In this document: piece after piece, positions 12,546 through 25,588 of the stretch
Layout: every line of letters begins with the position of its first letter
How positions within the stretch are numbered: position 1 is the stretch's first letter
Assembly (NCBI GenBank): GCA_950106755.1
Contig: OX467082.1
Coordinates: 26,474,001-26,538,000, forward strand
Direction of reading: 5' to 3'
DNA from: Climacium dendroides
Taxonomy: Eukaryota > Streptophyta > Bryopsida > Hypnales > Climaciaceae
DNA length: 64,000 bases
Translations under genes and position numbers: made by a program
The notes under the pieces: model-generated
The model's input: the letters and a program-made list of their open reading frames with translations, nothing else
The model's database searches: none
Told to the model about the DNA's origin: nothing

Positions 12546-13020
12546 CCCCTAAAGTCCCAATGTCCCTATGGGGACAAAATGGATTTTGGTCAAGCTCCTA
12601 TGATCTCAAATTTTACTAAAACTTTTTTAAACTCATAAGACAGAAAAACTTATGAGCTTTCTAGGAATATAATTTTTATTTCAATTGGTGTGTGGTAACA
12701 AAAACTATGCCATAGCAAAACAGGGGAGACTAGATAGCAAAAAATATTCACAAAAATTGAAATAAAAATTTTAATACTTTTTTTTTATAGATTATATTTT
12801 TTTCTAAACGGGAAGCTTTTATTCATCCCATTTGGATTAGTGATGTGAAAGTTACGGAGCTTCTTGTTTTGCAAGCAATTATAGCAACTTCTTCAAAGAA
12901 ATTTTCTTCTTCCACTTTGAATGCTAATATCTTTCAATCTATACAGTCAAAAATCACAAAATTTTCATCTACGACAAGTGTAGAACAAGATCCTATAGTT
13001 AGATTCTAAAATGTATTTTC
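12546..13020 (+). mobile_element. Head fragment of the CCCCTAAAG TTAA-flanked family
   Basis: TTAA at 12542-12545 is followed by CCCCTAAAGTCCCAATGTCCC. The interior follows the order of the full copy at 59024-59939: a GGGGACAAAATGGATTTTGG block, then the poly-T plus AGATTATATTTTT block, then GGGAAGCTTT and CCCATTTGGA. The tail end is lost or too diverged to place. Confidence 0.55.
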
Positions 13021-13726
13021 TTAAATTTATTTTGTAGGTGAACGTAGTAGAAGTGATGGTTTTGAATGGTTTTGACCCCCAAATGACCTCGGGTTCAGTG
13101 GTCAGCAATGGGTTCCTTCCCTTAGATAATAAATTTTACAACTACTTACAACTACTGAACCGGCAATGGAAATTACAAAATTATTTTGATTTTTATAAGC
13201 AAGTATATGAACTTTCACTTGCCATGGGGTCATGAATGAATACACTCTTGGTTCACAGACACTCCAAGAGAGTTCCGAATTCTTTATGCATCAATCAGTA
13301 TGGTAGTAGGCTCTTAAAGCAATCCTTTTAAGGGATGGTCGGCCTTTTTGATGAGTTTCAGATGCACGGAAGTATTTTTTCTTTATTTTTCACTTGAAGA
13401 CAAATTGATGCAGAATCTACCACAAGTTGTTTCATATTTTTTGGAGCATTGTTGAATTACTTGTGAATTTACTTCCTCCTGAAGCAAATTAAACGTTCAC
13501 AAGACCCCTCAACTGGATACTATAGAAGGATTCTTCTTCTTTTTAAAAAATTTATTTTTTGATCTGTTTTATTGAAAAAAGCAGCAGTTTTGATTGTGAT
13601 AATAAAACTGTCACTGACAGGGCCAGAGCAACTGCTTGAGTTGGAACGGCAAGGACATGAAAGTTTTGGAAGATTTCAGGTGTTGGGGTACACTATGCGG
13701 AAACTGGTGACCTCACACCTAAATGA

Positions 13727-13980
13727 GGTAGGTACACCCAAAATTGCTACTGAGACTATTTTCTATTATTAGACTGGTCCAATTTTTATATGTTCTTGTT
13801 GGCAAGTGAAAGGAGGTTCCAACGCACCAGAGAACGTGGCATTTGGATACTGTATGCAAAAGTTATGAAGGAACAAAGTTTGGTTCTAAAAGCATTCCTT
13901 CCACATAGGTACAGAACTGATTTTGGAGATGTACATATAGTATAGATGGCGGTTTAAGGTCAGTGGTGGGTGTACCTACC
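13727..13980. mobile_element. MITE with GGTAGGTACACCCA termini, copy 1
   Basis: The left end GGTAGGTACACCCA is mirrored by the right end TGGGTGTACCTACC. The interior shares AAGTGAAAGGAGGTTC, AGATGGCGGTTT and TGATTTTGGAGATGTA with the copy at 23647-23925. It has no coding capacity. Confidence 0.7.
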
Positions 13981-14131
13981 TTAAGTAATTGCGTCCTTAT
14001 TATTCTACAACCGACCCCTATAGATTTGTGCCCACAAAGGAGAACTTCTATTCATGAAAATTTTGGGGTACACCTTTTTTTCACACTTTGAAAATTCATA
14101 GTTCATTCATATGATGCTCAAAAAATGTATA

Positions 14132-14460
14132 AGGTAGGTGGTTCTAAAAGTGCATAGGCTCTAAAATTGTCCACCTCTTTGAATGTATATTGTTTGTCCA
14201 TGTTCTTTTCCATGGCCTTCAGCAATGAAGATAGAGTGTACATTTGAGGAGGTGGCTGATTTTAAAACCCTATGCCATTCTAACTTTAAAATTTCATAAC
14301 TAATTCCACAAAGTTCTAAAAAAAATATGAAACAACTTGGGATAGATGCCAATTTCACTTGTCTTTGAAGGAAATTTCACTGGAAAAATATTTCAAGAAG
14401 TTTCACCTCTCCAAAATTGAGTTTCAACTCTTAAATGGACAATTTATGGACCTCCTACCT
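14132..14460. mobile_element. MITE with AGGTAGG(A/T)GG termini, copy 1
   Basis: The left end AGGTAGGTGGTTC mirrors the right end GGACCTCCTACCT, and each is flanked by TA (14130-14131 and 14461-14462). The interior, containing AACAACTTGGGATAGATGCC-like sequence, GTTTCACCTCTCCAAAA and TGAGGAGGTGG, is shared with copies at 30.29-30.57 kb and 42.10-42.42 kb. Confidence 0.7.
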
Positions 14461-15420
14461 TAATGAGAGGATGTAGAATCATATTTTGACTCTCAACAAG
14501 ATTCAACAAAGACTTGAGTAATTTATTATACCAGTGTTGGTACTTAAATGCTATTTGGACAATTTTAGGTATAATTACGGAATTTCAATCCATTTCTCAA
14601 TTTTGGATAGGCCATTATTATATATACAAGTATGATTTGATTTCACGAAATTTGGTGTGGACACGTATTTAGATACCATCTTGAAAACCTATAATTTACA
14701 TACTTTTTTATATACCATTCAAAAGTTACACCTGAAAGCATCCCAATAATTGTTTTATTTTGAAATAGAAACAAGATAGGTAGACTACAAAATCATTGTT
14801 TTTAACCCCAAAAAATTCCTTTTATTTATTAGATTTGTGTGCATATAAAATAATTGTCCTCATTGTCAGCCTCTATAGCACCACACATACATCCCCAATC
14901 CAATCACTCCACCAATAACTTCAAATTTCCATCCTAGCTATAAAACACATTGTCTTTACCATTAACAACATAGCCATTAAATACACAACATACATCATAT
15001 TCTGCAAACAAAAACTTGAAAAAATCAAACACTTCCTAATATACACAACCTACTTTAAAACATTTATATCAATCACTTGTAATCAAACTCTTGATAACTG
15101 ACCTTCCTTTCTATTTATCATAAACCACCCTAACAAAATTAAGATCTCCTTTCCCTTCCCTTAAAAAAATTATTTAGCTAGTATAGAATCTCCTTTCTTA
15201 TAAAGGTATATAATACATGAATCACTCATAATGAATTTTTGGAATCTAATGTGGGACTTTAACTCCTAATGACCCAATTGACTATTTTTTGTTCAATGCC
15301 CCTCTTTTACAAGCTCAATGTTCAAATTTTGAGTTTTTATTCAATAACAATTATTTCTAGGAAATGGGCATGGACTGAAAATTTAGCCAACCAAAGCAAT
15401 TGTTGCCCATCTAAAAAAAA

Positions 15421-15545
15421 CAAATCCACCTTAAAAAGGGCAAATCCAAAGAGCTCAAGGAAAAGATAAGTGTACTGATTGTTTTCCACCTCAAAAAGGG
15501 TAGATCTGAGGAGCTCAAGGAAAAGACAAGTGTGCCCAATCATTT
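15421..15545. repeat. Tandem duplication of about 61 bases
   Basis: Two units share TCCACCT(T/C)AAAAAGGG, GAGCTCAAGGAAAAGA and AAGTGT. The second begins near 15482. Confidence 0.6.
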
Positions 15546-17895
15546 GTTTTTTCTTACAAACACTACTCTTATTGCAGTGACCAATATACATTGCAAGTTC
15601 TACCAAAAATTGCAAAATGACTAGAATGTTGTGAAATTCTAGATGAGCATTGTCAATTCTTTTGTTTTTGACCAAGTACAAAAAGTCATCATTTCAAATA
15701 ATTCTCACTAAGATATGCTCTTTCAAAGTGTGTTTCTTTATTTTTCCATTGACTCAAATAAAACTTCAGACTTAAATATCTACTAAATTATACAATCAAA
15801 TAATTTGAATTTTTTTTGAGGTGCTCACTCTCAATGTGAACTACAGGATCCTACAATTAAATTCTATCCAATCTTAAGAGAAAATGAGGAAAAAAATTGC
15901 TCAAGTTCTTGGCAATTTTGGCTCATTTTGAAAGTACAGTCCCCATAGATCATTAGGGATTAACTCCAAAAGCTCTTTATAAGCCCAAATGATATTTCAA
16001 AATTTTGGGCATAAAAAATGAGGTATCAAATCTTGATATTTCTTGCTCATTTTAATGGTGAGATTAGGAAAACTAAATGTTTTTGAAGAACCTCATTTTT
16101 CTAAGATCCAATAGATAGAAAAAAAAACTAGACAAATTTCTTTGTTTGAATTAGGCCCCAATTTGGACAAGACAAAAGCAACAACATTTTAATTTGAAAA
16201 TTTACATTAAATCTTTTTCATTTGAAGCCCCACTCAAATCTAGAGTCCTTAAATTTTTTTTGCAAAGAAATTTTGAATAATGAGCCTTGAAATATTGACC
16301 TCGATATTGACAAAGACACAAGAATCTTTAGGGGTTAAACAAACAAGCTCTTTAATTATGTCAACTACTTAGAGTGGTTGGAGTTCTTTCTTCTTGCATA
16401 CAAAAAGATATGAATCATTATATTTTGACTAATAAGATGAAAGTTCATTATGAGGATTTTTATTTTGTATGCATTGGTAGAATCTTTTCTCAAAAATAAG
16501 TTTTGAAGTTCATTTTTCATCTCAATTTTCAAAGTTATTGGAAATAAATAAAAACTTCAGGTGCAAATCTCTTATGATAACATTAGTACCATTGGAATTG
16601 ACATTTGTTTCAAATCTACATTTAAGTTATTAGCAATTTAATGTTTTCCATCATAATGTAATCTTTCCATATTTATCCTAACCAACGTTTCTTTTTTATT
16701 GTAGAACTTGTGTTCCTAGCAGCATGCCATTGCATTATACTTGAAGGGACATCAGTGTATTTGTTTCTTTATGTTAGAACTGGCATTTAAATGCCAGACA
16801 AAAATCCTAATCCTAACTATACCATCGACCATATATTGTTTATCCAAACTTTAAGACTTATTTTAAGTATAAGCACTTAAATTACTTTGACCATTTTAAA
16901 TTTTTTTATGGACAACATTGAAGGTTAACTATTAGAAGCTTTTATTTTTAACTAAAAAAAGATAAATATTTTATTTTTGAGATATCCTCAAAGGCATATA
17001 TGCGCCATTAGTGCATGATACCTTTTGCCTTTGAAGGGTCATTCCTATTATTTAGACAAGCTTGCCAATTTTACTTGATTTTGAAATTTAAAATTGCAAA
17101 TTGGATTGAATAACAAGTTTGATACCTCTTCATCTGAACTTATGGCTTTTGGTAGTGTATTTTAGGGTGCTAACATAATTTCTAAAGGCCCGTTGCTATG
17201 TTTCTTAAAAAGTGACCAAAATTGCCTTGTTGTAGTTCATTAAGCAAAAATATTTTTATTTCTATTTTTATAACTTTAAACACTAAATATTTTTATTAGA
17301 CAACTATATGAATTTGTAAAATGTTTTTTTTAAAAGTTCACCATATAGATTGCATGCTCTTAGTGGCCAAAGTGAAAGAACCAAATAATTTCAACTTTTT
17401 GAGAAGGGATAGTATTGCATAGCATTGTAGAATGCATTTTTGAGGAAATGCTCTTTTTGTCATCATAAATCAAACATAATAAATTTAGCTAGATTTATTA
17501 GCTTCTAAAATAATATGATGAAAAGCCCTATAAAAAAATTGATGGAAATTTAGAAATATACTTTTCTTTTGGTGGTCAATATCAATAAAGTTGTTTGTGG
17601 TGGTATTATTATTTTTGAATGAATGAACCCACCTCTTTTGAACATGCATGACAATTGGTTATGATTCTAATATTTCTTGCATTTGATGATACAACAATAT
17701 GAATCGACAACATTGATCTTTTTCAATACAATAAATACACCTAGTTTTCACATCATTATCTAAAACGCTCTATTTAGATTCTTGTCTAAAATCAAAATCC
17801 TCCAAACATGAGAATCTAGGTCAATCATACTTATATCTATAATCAACACTTTGGAAATTTGTAGTTTACTTATATTAGGCATGCAAAAATAAATA
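15546..17895. other. AT-rich intergenic with dispersed repeat pieces
   Basis: No gene seen. TTAGGGATTAA near 15953 and TTTAGGGGTTAA near 16327 look like eroded ends of the TTAA-flanked family. Part of 16840-17200 is a dispersed repeat listed separately. Confidence 0.45.
16840..17200 (+). repeat. Dispersed repeat, copy 1
   Basis: Matches 21900-22410 in order and orientation. Shared blocks include CATTGAAGGTTAA, GATAAATA, TCCTCAAAGGCAT, ATTAGTGCAT, AGACAAGCTTG and CAATTTTACTTGATTTTGA. Nature unknown; there is no coding potential. Confidence 0.6.
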
Positions 17896-17899
17896 TTAA

Positions 17900-19334
17900 C
17901 CTTCTAAAGTTCCAAATGTCACCTCAAGGGACACTTGAAAGTTTGAGTAGGTTTTGTGATTTCTATTTTTTGGCATGAACTTTTGACATTGTTTTTTTAA
18001 GTTAGAAAAACATATTAGTTTTTTGGAAATACACATCAGGGAGAAATTGAATCCAAGAAGGAGTTGCTTTGTAATGCAAAAGTTTGTGTGGAAAAGAGCC
18101 TTGTCAACTCATTAATTGGGCCAAGAATTGTATGATGGGATAAAAAATTTGTTATGATTATCCAATCCATCTTCATCATCTTATAAAACACATGCCTCCC
18201 ACAAGTATCTACATGCCAAGTGGCCACCACCAACCTTTACTCCTTTAGTGCTTCTGGTTATAAAAAAAATTGAAGTTAAATCTTAGATATTTATTACTAC
18301 ATGAAAAATTTATTAGATTTTTGCAAGGTGTATTTTTATATTGAAAACTAATGAAGTTTGACCAAATGAGAACATGGAATGTCATTTAACCTTGTAAAGG
18401 ATGCTCTACACCTACTAAATCCAATAGATGACTTCCATATAAACTATAGAAACAAAGAAAGCACATATTGGTCCAATAATTGGAGTATTTTGGTGACTAC
18501 CTTGGTCATGGGGGGCCACTTTCTTCTAGGATTAATCCTTAAATGCCCAAATTGTGTTTCTTGGCAATATGGTGATGTGGGTAGTTTACTATGAATGGAA
18601 TTTTTATTTTTTTCTTTGAAATTTCACACAACATGTGCCCAAAGAGTAGTTTTAAAGTGCAATAATTTTCATGACTTTTGACTATAATGTTAAAAAGTTA
18701 TTGCACAATATGTAATTTTCATTGCTTGGTGGGGAACTCAAAAAAATCATTTTTTAAGAAATAAAAATTTCAAATTGGTTTTCTAGTTTTATTTATATGT
18801 GAAAAGATTTGAATCATTCTATTTTGATTAATGAGATGAAAGTTATGAGAAGTTGTAGTTTGTGGGTAGTTATGGATTGGCATTTTTCAATTTTGTATCA
18901 AAATTCTCCACAATTTAGTATTTTGAATCATTCTCTACTTCTCTGCTTACTATTTTTTTTCTACATGTTCTCCAATTCCAAATGATCTAAATTTTTTCAA
19001 GCATGTAGCCAACTTGCACGGAAGAATGAATCCAAAGAAACACCACCATTTCGGACTTTTTTTTTATACAAATGTGATCTTGTGAAGTGCAATTACTTGA
19101 TTATTTGCATGTCCCCCCCCCCCCCGCGATTTTTCCCAATTCAAATGCTAATATCTTTCAATCTACATTGTGGAAATTTCTGAAATTTTTTCCACATCTT
19201 CTCAAACCAATGCACTACAAGATCCTATAGTTGCCTGTGTCCCAAAATGCTCAAAAAAATAAAAACTGGTACTTGTACTAGAAATTATAAATTTGGGCCT
19301 TTTCGGTGAAAGCATAGTCCAAAATATTTAGGGA
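17900..19334. mobile_element. Probable member of the TTAA-flanked family, diverged
   Basis: TTAA at 17896-17899 precedes CTTCTAAAGTTCC, and the right end is ATTTAGGGA followed by TTAA at 19335-19338. The interior block around 18600-18720 (TTTCTTTGAAATTTCAC, ACATGTG, GTGCAATA) is also seen at 44.28-44.40 kb. A short open frame at 18379-18594 has no recognisable product. Confidence 0.45.
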
Positions 19335-19502
19335 TTAAGGATTAAACTTAAAAAGATCTATTACCAAGGTACTTCGCCCAAAACCAATCAAATTTTTGAA
19401 CAAGTACATGTATTCTTCATCTTTAAAAGATTTTTGAAAATTATTCATTGGCCACATTTTGACCTCTTTGTCTTATTAGGGTTTAAGATTTAGGATTGAA
19501 GT

Positions 19503-19544
19503 CCTAAACCCTAAAACCAAACCCTAAACCCCCAAACCCTAAAT
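19503..19544 (+). repeat. Degenerate telomere-like (CCCTAAA) tract
   Basis: Four to five units close to the plant telomere repeat CCCTAAA, with variant spacers. Too short and degenerate for a chromosome end. It is an interstitial telomeric tract or telo-box cluster beside a GC-richer island. Confidence 0.7.
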
Positions 19545-19804
19545 TTTGGGACCTCTAGTGCATTCTTCATTTCTCCGGGATCCTTTGAAAATCCTCCATG
19601 GCCCATCTTTTGGGGGGCCCTCTTTGTTCTTGCAGGCTCATAAGGGGTCAAGCCGATCATGACCGACCCCAGTTCGCACAAAAGGACAACTCCTTGGGCT
19701 TGCAATTTCACAGGACTGGGGATGTAAGTGAAGTCAAGATGCCCAAGCCTTGCGAGTGATGCTAAACTGGTCTGCCAAACGTACTGAACAAAAGCAACCT
19801 GCAA
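19545..19804 (-). other. Possible exon or gene fragment, product unknown
   Basis: Read on the minus strand, the frame begins at a plausible splice acceptor (a T-rich run then TTTTGCAG, just before 19802). It reads VAFVQYVWQTSLASLARLGH, then IPSPVKLQAQGVVLLCELG, then TPYEPARTKRAPQKMGHGGF, before running into the telomere-like tract. Composition is clearly less AT-rich than the neighbours and the peptide looks protein-like, with mixed residues and no runs. No family was recognised. It could be a captured exon, a pseudogene remnant or chance. Confidence 0.25.
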
Positions 19805-20418
19805 AAGAAACCTGGCCGAGGATCACACAATAACTTGTATGGAATCACGTGGAAACACTGGCTGAGGAGGCCAGGGATATTTTCTTCTCCAGCAAGTTTT
19901 TGCCTAAAAAACCCCGGGGGAATGCAAAATTTTTCTTAGGAAATACTTCATGAGATATTCTTCCCTTTTCAGTGATTGAAATCATTAAATGTCCATCAAA
20001 TCTTTGCTCTATTTTCAATGAATGAATTTGCATCCATGGATGAAACTAGCCTCAGCACTCCAGTGAAGATCCCTTTCTGCTGACTGCCCAAAATAAATGA
20101 ACAGAAAAAAAAAAAATCCCTGGTTTAGGCAAGACTCCTTGAGTCTGAAGCTTCAATGGTGTGAAAAGTTATGCCATATGCGGTGCTGGTGTTTTTGGAC
20201 CTCCTCCAAAGCCATTTCTGTCATACCTTATAATAAATAATAATTCTTTCTCATGGGTCTGGCAACCCACGTGAGGGCCAACCCATGTAAGTGAATTTCT
20301 TTAATTTTGGGAGACAAATGAAAGAGGTCGAGAGCACGGCTGGGATTTGCACCTCAGTCGGTGCAGTGGCCTCCAAAAAAGATAAGCTTAGAAACACACT
20401 ATTTGTACCATTCAAAGA

Positions 20419-20675
20419 CATTAGAAGACATTTCAGGCCTCTATAGGGCCGTGAGTTATCATGGCAGGGAACTCCCCGCAGTGCACTGCAATAGTGACAG
20501 CACAGCAGGCTAATGTGGTCAAGACACTGCCACGTCATTTTTGAAAAAAAAAATCAACTTTTTATGACATTCTAAGAATTTTTTCCCTAATAGTTGGCCG
20601 TTTCGTCACTGCGAGGGGAACAATGAGGGAACAAGACTGAAATGGCCCTGTAGAGGCCTGAAATGTCTTCTAATG
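20419..20675. mobile_element. MITE with 32-bp inverted ends
   Basis: The left end CATTAGAAGACATTTCAGGC continues to CTCTATAGGGCC. It is mirrored by the right end GGCCCTGTAGAGG and GCCTGAAATGTCTTCTAATG, with one mismatch in 32. Element length is 257 bp. No clear target duplication and no coding frame. Confidence 0.75.
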
Positions 20676-20704
20676 ATTATACACAATGTGGAATATATAG
20701 TAGT

Positions 20705-21124
20705 CTAAGGTAGTACGCTCTAAAAGCAATCATTTAAGGGCTGGTCCATCTTTTTCGCAGGTTTTTGTGCTTTAAAATATTTTTTAGATCATTTTTTAGA
20801 GAAAGAATAATAGATATGGAACTTAACACAAGTGGTTTTGTATTTTTCCAAGCATTTTTGAATTACTTATAAATTCTCAAAGATTTGAGGCATTGGCAAC
20901 CTATTTGTGACCATTGGTCTCTCTCAAAATCCGTCCACTTGCAACTTGTAAAGAGATGTGAAGAAATAAAAAACAATGATTGGCTCTTGCAATCGAAAAA
21001 TAATTTTTCTTCAATTCATTCAATGGCTAAAGTGGTCCATTTAAGTATCGCCTCATCTCTATCCTCTAGTTAATAAGAGGGGCAATTTGAAGGAAAGGGG
21101 CGATTTTAGAGCATACTAACTTAG
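20705..21124. mobile_element. MITE with CTAAGGTAGTACGCTCTAAA ends
   Basis: The left end at 20705 is mirrored by TTTTAGAGCATACTAACTTAG-type sequence ending at 21124, with a few mismatches. The left portion (GCTCTAAAAGCAATC, TTTAAGGG, TGGTC) is shared with 13305-13345, a truncated relative. Length 420 bp. Confidence 0.6.
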
Positions 21125-21899
21125 TTAGTGTTTATTGGCATGCACAATTATTATTACATTCTTACACAATCTCTTTCAAGTATTCCAAATTTCAATTTCA
21201 AAAAAATAAACTCCATTTTGGGTGAATTTTTAAAATCTATTTTCATAGTTTTATATGATAATTTATTGAAAATAATTGATGATGAATTCTCAAAATTTGA
21301 TTGTGGAAACATATAGGAAACATCAATTTGCACATATTTCTTTCTCAAAAAAAACTCTAAAAAAATACAAAATTCACACCCAAGACAATTCAATGTTGGA
21401 TGTTGCATACCCAAAATTTGTAAAATGGATATACACCTATGAAGAAATTTTCAGATTTTCCTAAGCTAATTTTGTATTGGATATGAATTTTCTTCACTTT
21501 TTCCTTAAAAAAATCACAAAAATTATAAATTTTCATAATAAAATCTGAAAATTAATGTCTAGTGAATGCCATGTGATTCCATCTTTGAAAAAATAATTCA
21601 AAAATAAATAGTCACAAAATAGGACCATAGATAGTGTGAGAATTTTGCATTTCATTTTTACGATCATAAGTTTGTCATTTCAAAGGATGAAAAAGGACAT
21701 TTAATCCTCTAGAATGATTTTTAAGTGCATTTTTAGATCTATAACATTTTAAATTTAGTGCAACTGCTCTTGGTTTGGCAAGTTTTTTGCAAAGCTATTT
21801 CTCTAACATTTAGAAAAATGAAGCAACATCATTAATCAAAAGTTGAAAGATTGTCTTTTATCCCTAATTGCATGATAAACATATATGGTTGATCCAAAA

Positions 21900-22410
21900 T
21901 TATAGTTGATCCAAAATTTTAGATTGTTTGTGCATAGGTTTGATTTTAAATTCTTTTGACTATTTAAAAAAAATTTATAGACACTATTGAAGGTTAATTA
22001 TTATAAGCTTTAATTTTTAAAAAGGATAAATACTTGATTTTTGAAAGGTCCTCAAAGGCATGTATGTATCATTAGTGCATTGTACCTTGTGCTTTGGAGA
22101 GTCACTTTGATTATTAAGACAAGCTTGTCAATTTTACTTGATTTTGAGGTATAATAAATTATTGTTATCCATTTGCCTTGAAAATGGTCTCAATGGAAAG
22201 AATAAAGTATTTTCATCATTGTCTCCATTGAAAATTTAAAATGCAAGTGTTGATTTGAAGTTCTTTGCAATTTCTACTCATAAAAAAATTTATTGCAACA
22301 ATCACAAAGTGGATTGTGTAATGAGTTTGAAAGCTCTTCATTTCAAAAACTTAAGGTTTTTGAAATTGCATTTTAGTGTACTAGCATAATTTCTAGTTGT
22401 TTATGTTACC
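21900..22410 (+). repeat. Dispersed repeat, copy 2
   Basis: Second copy of the repeat at 16840-17200, with the same block order (TATTGAAGGTTAA to AATTTTACTTGATTTTGA), continuing to GCATAATTTCTAG. Ends undefined. Confidence 0.6.
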
Positions 22411-23646
22411 TCCAATCCCAAAAAATTCTTATATGCAATTTTCTAAAACATTGTAGGGGAGAAGCAACATACTAAAAATAGGATATGTACATTTCTCTTG
22501 TTATAATGTCACAACTTCTTTGCAATTTTACACTCAAAACTAGTTTGCTCACTAACAAGCAAGCTCTTTAAACATCTATACAATTATATTTTGCAAAAAA
22601 AACATAATTTGCTTCATTGAGGATAACTAAAATCCATGTTATTTTTTCATAGGAATGACACACTTAGAAAGGCTTGGGCTTTTAGGAGTTAATTGTTGTC
22701 CAATTCTTTTGAAATATCAAAAGTTTGAAAGTTTATTATCATTCTTTTTATTTCCATGCAATTTTTTTTCTTAATTACATCTCATCAAATTTATATAATT
22801 ATTGTAATTTTAATGATTCAAAGCTCAAATATGGATTGTAAATTGCAAAAGATATTATAAATTGGTTTTAAATGAACATGCCTAAAATCATCCAAATAAA
22901 CTTCTTAGTCAAGATATTAAAGTGCCACCAATTGGATTGTCACTATCTAATTCTATGGCATAGAAAGGTGAGGACCTAGTCTACTCTAGTCACACCTTTA
23001 ATGCTTCTCCAAGCACTTTCCAACCTTCACTACCTACATTGCAAGTCCAACACTTTGTTGTCCATTGTTGAACTTGAAACTATCTTTGTTAGGCTTGAAA
23101 TTCTTTGTCTATAATTAATATAACCAACCCAGCTACTTCCAATCCTATTCCCAAGGACTTTATAAGATCTTTCCGCCACTAATCCAATCTCTCGCCAAGT
23201 AACCTCCTCCTATGCTCAACAAGACCAAATTTTCTAACAAACTAAACTTAAATTTGCTTTTTTGACTTTACATTGGATTTGCTAGTGAAAATTAGACATA
23301 TGGGTTATTGAAGGCTTCATAACCTAGCCCATCCTAGTATTAGTGGTTCACTATTATTCAAGTCTCCATTGAAGCTACCCTTAATAGGACTCATATTATG
23401 AAATTGTCCTATCTTTGTTTAGATTTGTTGACAATCCAAAAAAAATTAGACATGCATAAATATAATATTAACATTAAAAATATTAATTATTTGTGTATCC
23501 ATAATCAACACTAAATTCTCATGTTCTTGGGGTTTATATTTTGAACAAATAACTATATTGAATGGTTTTGCACTAGGGTTGAAATTAGGTGTACTTATGT
23601 TTAATGAATGTTGTGAAACTTGGTAGGCACTATGTGCCCATTATAT
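22411..23646. other. AT-rich intergenic, nothing recognised
   Basis: Holds TTTTAGGAGTTAA near 22680, an eroded end of the TTAA-flanked family. No gene seen. Confidence 0.45.
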
Positions 23647-23925
23647 GGTAGGTACCTCCAAAACTTTCACTTTTTCCTATTGTGTCTAGATACTATTATT
23701 ATACTAGTCAAATTTTCATATTTTCTTGCTGATAAGTGAAAGGAGGTTCTAACACATCAAAAAATGCAACATTTAGATACTATATGCAAGAGTTATGAAA
23801 GATCAAAGTTAATTTTGGTAGATGTTTTTAAAATGTTTTTTAGCAAACGTGTATATTGATTTTGGAGATGTATACAAAATGATGATGGCGGTTTTAGGCA
23901 GGGTGCAATTTTGGGTGTACCCACC
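23647..23925. mobile_element. MITE with GGTAGGTAC termini, copy 2
   Basis: Ends GGTAGGTACCTCCAAAA and TTTTGGGTGTACCCACC. The interior shares AAGTGAAAGGAGGTTC and GATGGCGGTTTTAG with 13727-13980. Non-coding. Confidence 0.65.
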
Positions 23926-24978
23926 TTACTAAGTGAGTCGTCTTATATTTATTGCAAAGATTTTTATTACTTAGTCTACATCTTGCTTTAAAATTGCTAA
24001 TTAATTGAAATGCATATATATAGTACACTATATTGCCACAGTAAGTACTTTGGCATGCTTGGAAGCTTGTAGCCATTCTTTTTTTTAATACAAACTACAT
24101 GGAATTTTTGTTTCCACACTTCATATTTTGTGTATTGCACAATTGACTTGTGGCATGGTATAGACTTCAAAAGGGTTTTGATTTAACCGTCAATTGATCC
24201 CAAGCAAACAATTTATTTTTTGGCCAAAGAAGGAATAACCATAATAGAGCCCTATCAAGCTTCTTAACTATCATGCCTTGGAGACCATGGACTGTTGTGT
24301 CTCTAGCCCATTTCTAGTGAAGGTCCAAAAACCATATGGAATGTGTCTGATGAAAACAATACACTATAATTGCTTTGGTGTGAAATACTAGAGTTGTTCT
24401 TAGGATGTTTGTTACAACTCATGGCTTGTATACAACTGTTTTGCAAAAGTTTCCAAATACAACATTATTTGACTTCCTTCTTGATTTTTTCCTCCAATTA
24501 AGATTCTTACAGTAGTAATTGAGTAGCAGTACAATTTTATTCACAAATTTTTTGAGTGATTCTAAGTTCTTAAAAAATTCTTAATACAATGTGAACTTTG
24601 TAAAAGTCTTGTATTTGGCCATATTTCAACATTCAATAGGATTTACAAATCTCATTTTTAATTTTTTTTTTCTTTTTTTCTTCTATTGCCTCTAAAAAGG
24701 CTTAGCATAGATTGATTTTATACAAACTAATTCATGAAGTATCTTGAATAATTCTTGAAGGTTGCAAAAAGGTGGTTCAATCACAAAAATATAAGCCAAG
24801 ACCCTAGCTAGAATACAAAAATGTGTACTTCTCTTAGGCACAATTTCTATGTCTTTACTCAATTTTTTTTCTTTCATTAGTAATTTAATTCCCATCTTTG
24901 TAGATATAGTTCTAGAATTAAAAAAAACCTAAAACCATAATGTAGCTAACCATAAATTAACCTGTCATCCAAACCTTA

Positions 24979-25588
24979 GAGCATCTCTACTACTATGCAC
25001 AATATTGCCTCAATGAAAAGTTTGTTAGGCCCAATGGATTTTTTGTACCCGACCAATTGGGGACTTGTGAGTTTGTCAATGTAGGCTACGCAAAAGTTCA
25101 ATTGCCACACTTCAAATTACAATGCCCGATCCATTTGACTTGGGCCACAGTAGTGATAGAAAGACAAGGATGTACTACTATTTTCGAGGGGTACAATCAA
25201 TTTGTTGGGTCAGTGCATTAAATATCCTACATATATAGCCGCAAATACGAGCTAAAGAGTGACCAACCCTAAATATTAGCCCCTCCACATACACCAAAAA
25301 AAAACCCACAATTGTAATGATCAACCAATGCCAAGCCAAATGAAGATAATGTTCAAGATTTAAGGGGAAAATGGTAATACATGAAGTATTTTTTTGGAAC
25401 TATTGTGACTCGGTGCTTGAAATCTTGGATGTGGAATTTAGTAGGCTTGTCAATCTGTTACAACTCCAACCTTGGAAATTGAATTTCAATTGGATGTTGG
25501 TGGAAGGTAGTAAACAAACATGCCCTTTCTTTGCTTTGGAACACACCAAGTGGTGACACCATTTCACCTTATATTAGTAAAGATGCTC
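24979..25588. mobile_element. Candidate element with GAGCATCT(C/T)TACTA ends
   Basis: GAGCATCTCTACTA at 24979 is mirrored by TTAGTAAAGATGCTC ending at 25588. GAGCATCT termini are common in plant non-autonomous DNA elements. No flanking duplication was found. Similar single ends occur at 34734 (GAGCATCTTCAATCCCACC) and 31512. The only open frames inside are short. Confidence 0.45.

Noticed and set aside
19503..19544. Chromosome end
   Set aside because: Only four to five degenerate CCCTAAA units, embedded in ordinary sequence on both sides; an interstitial tract.
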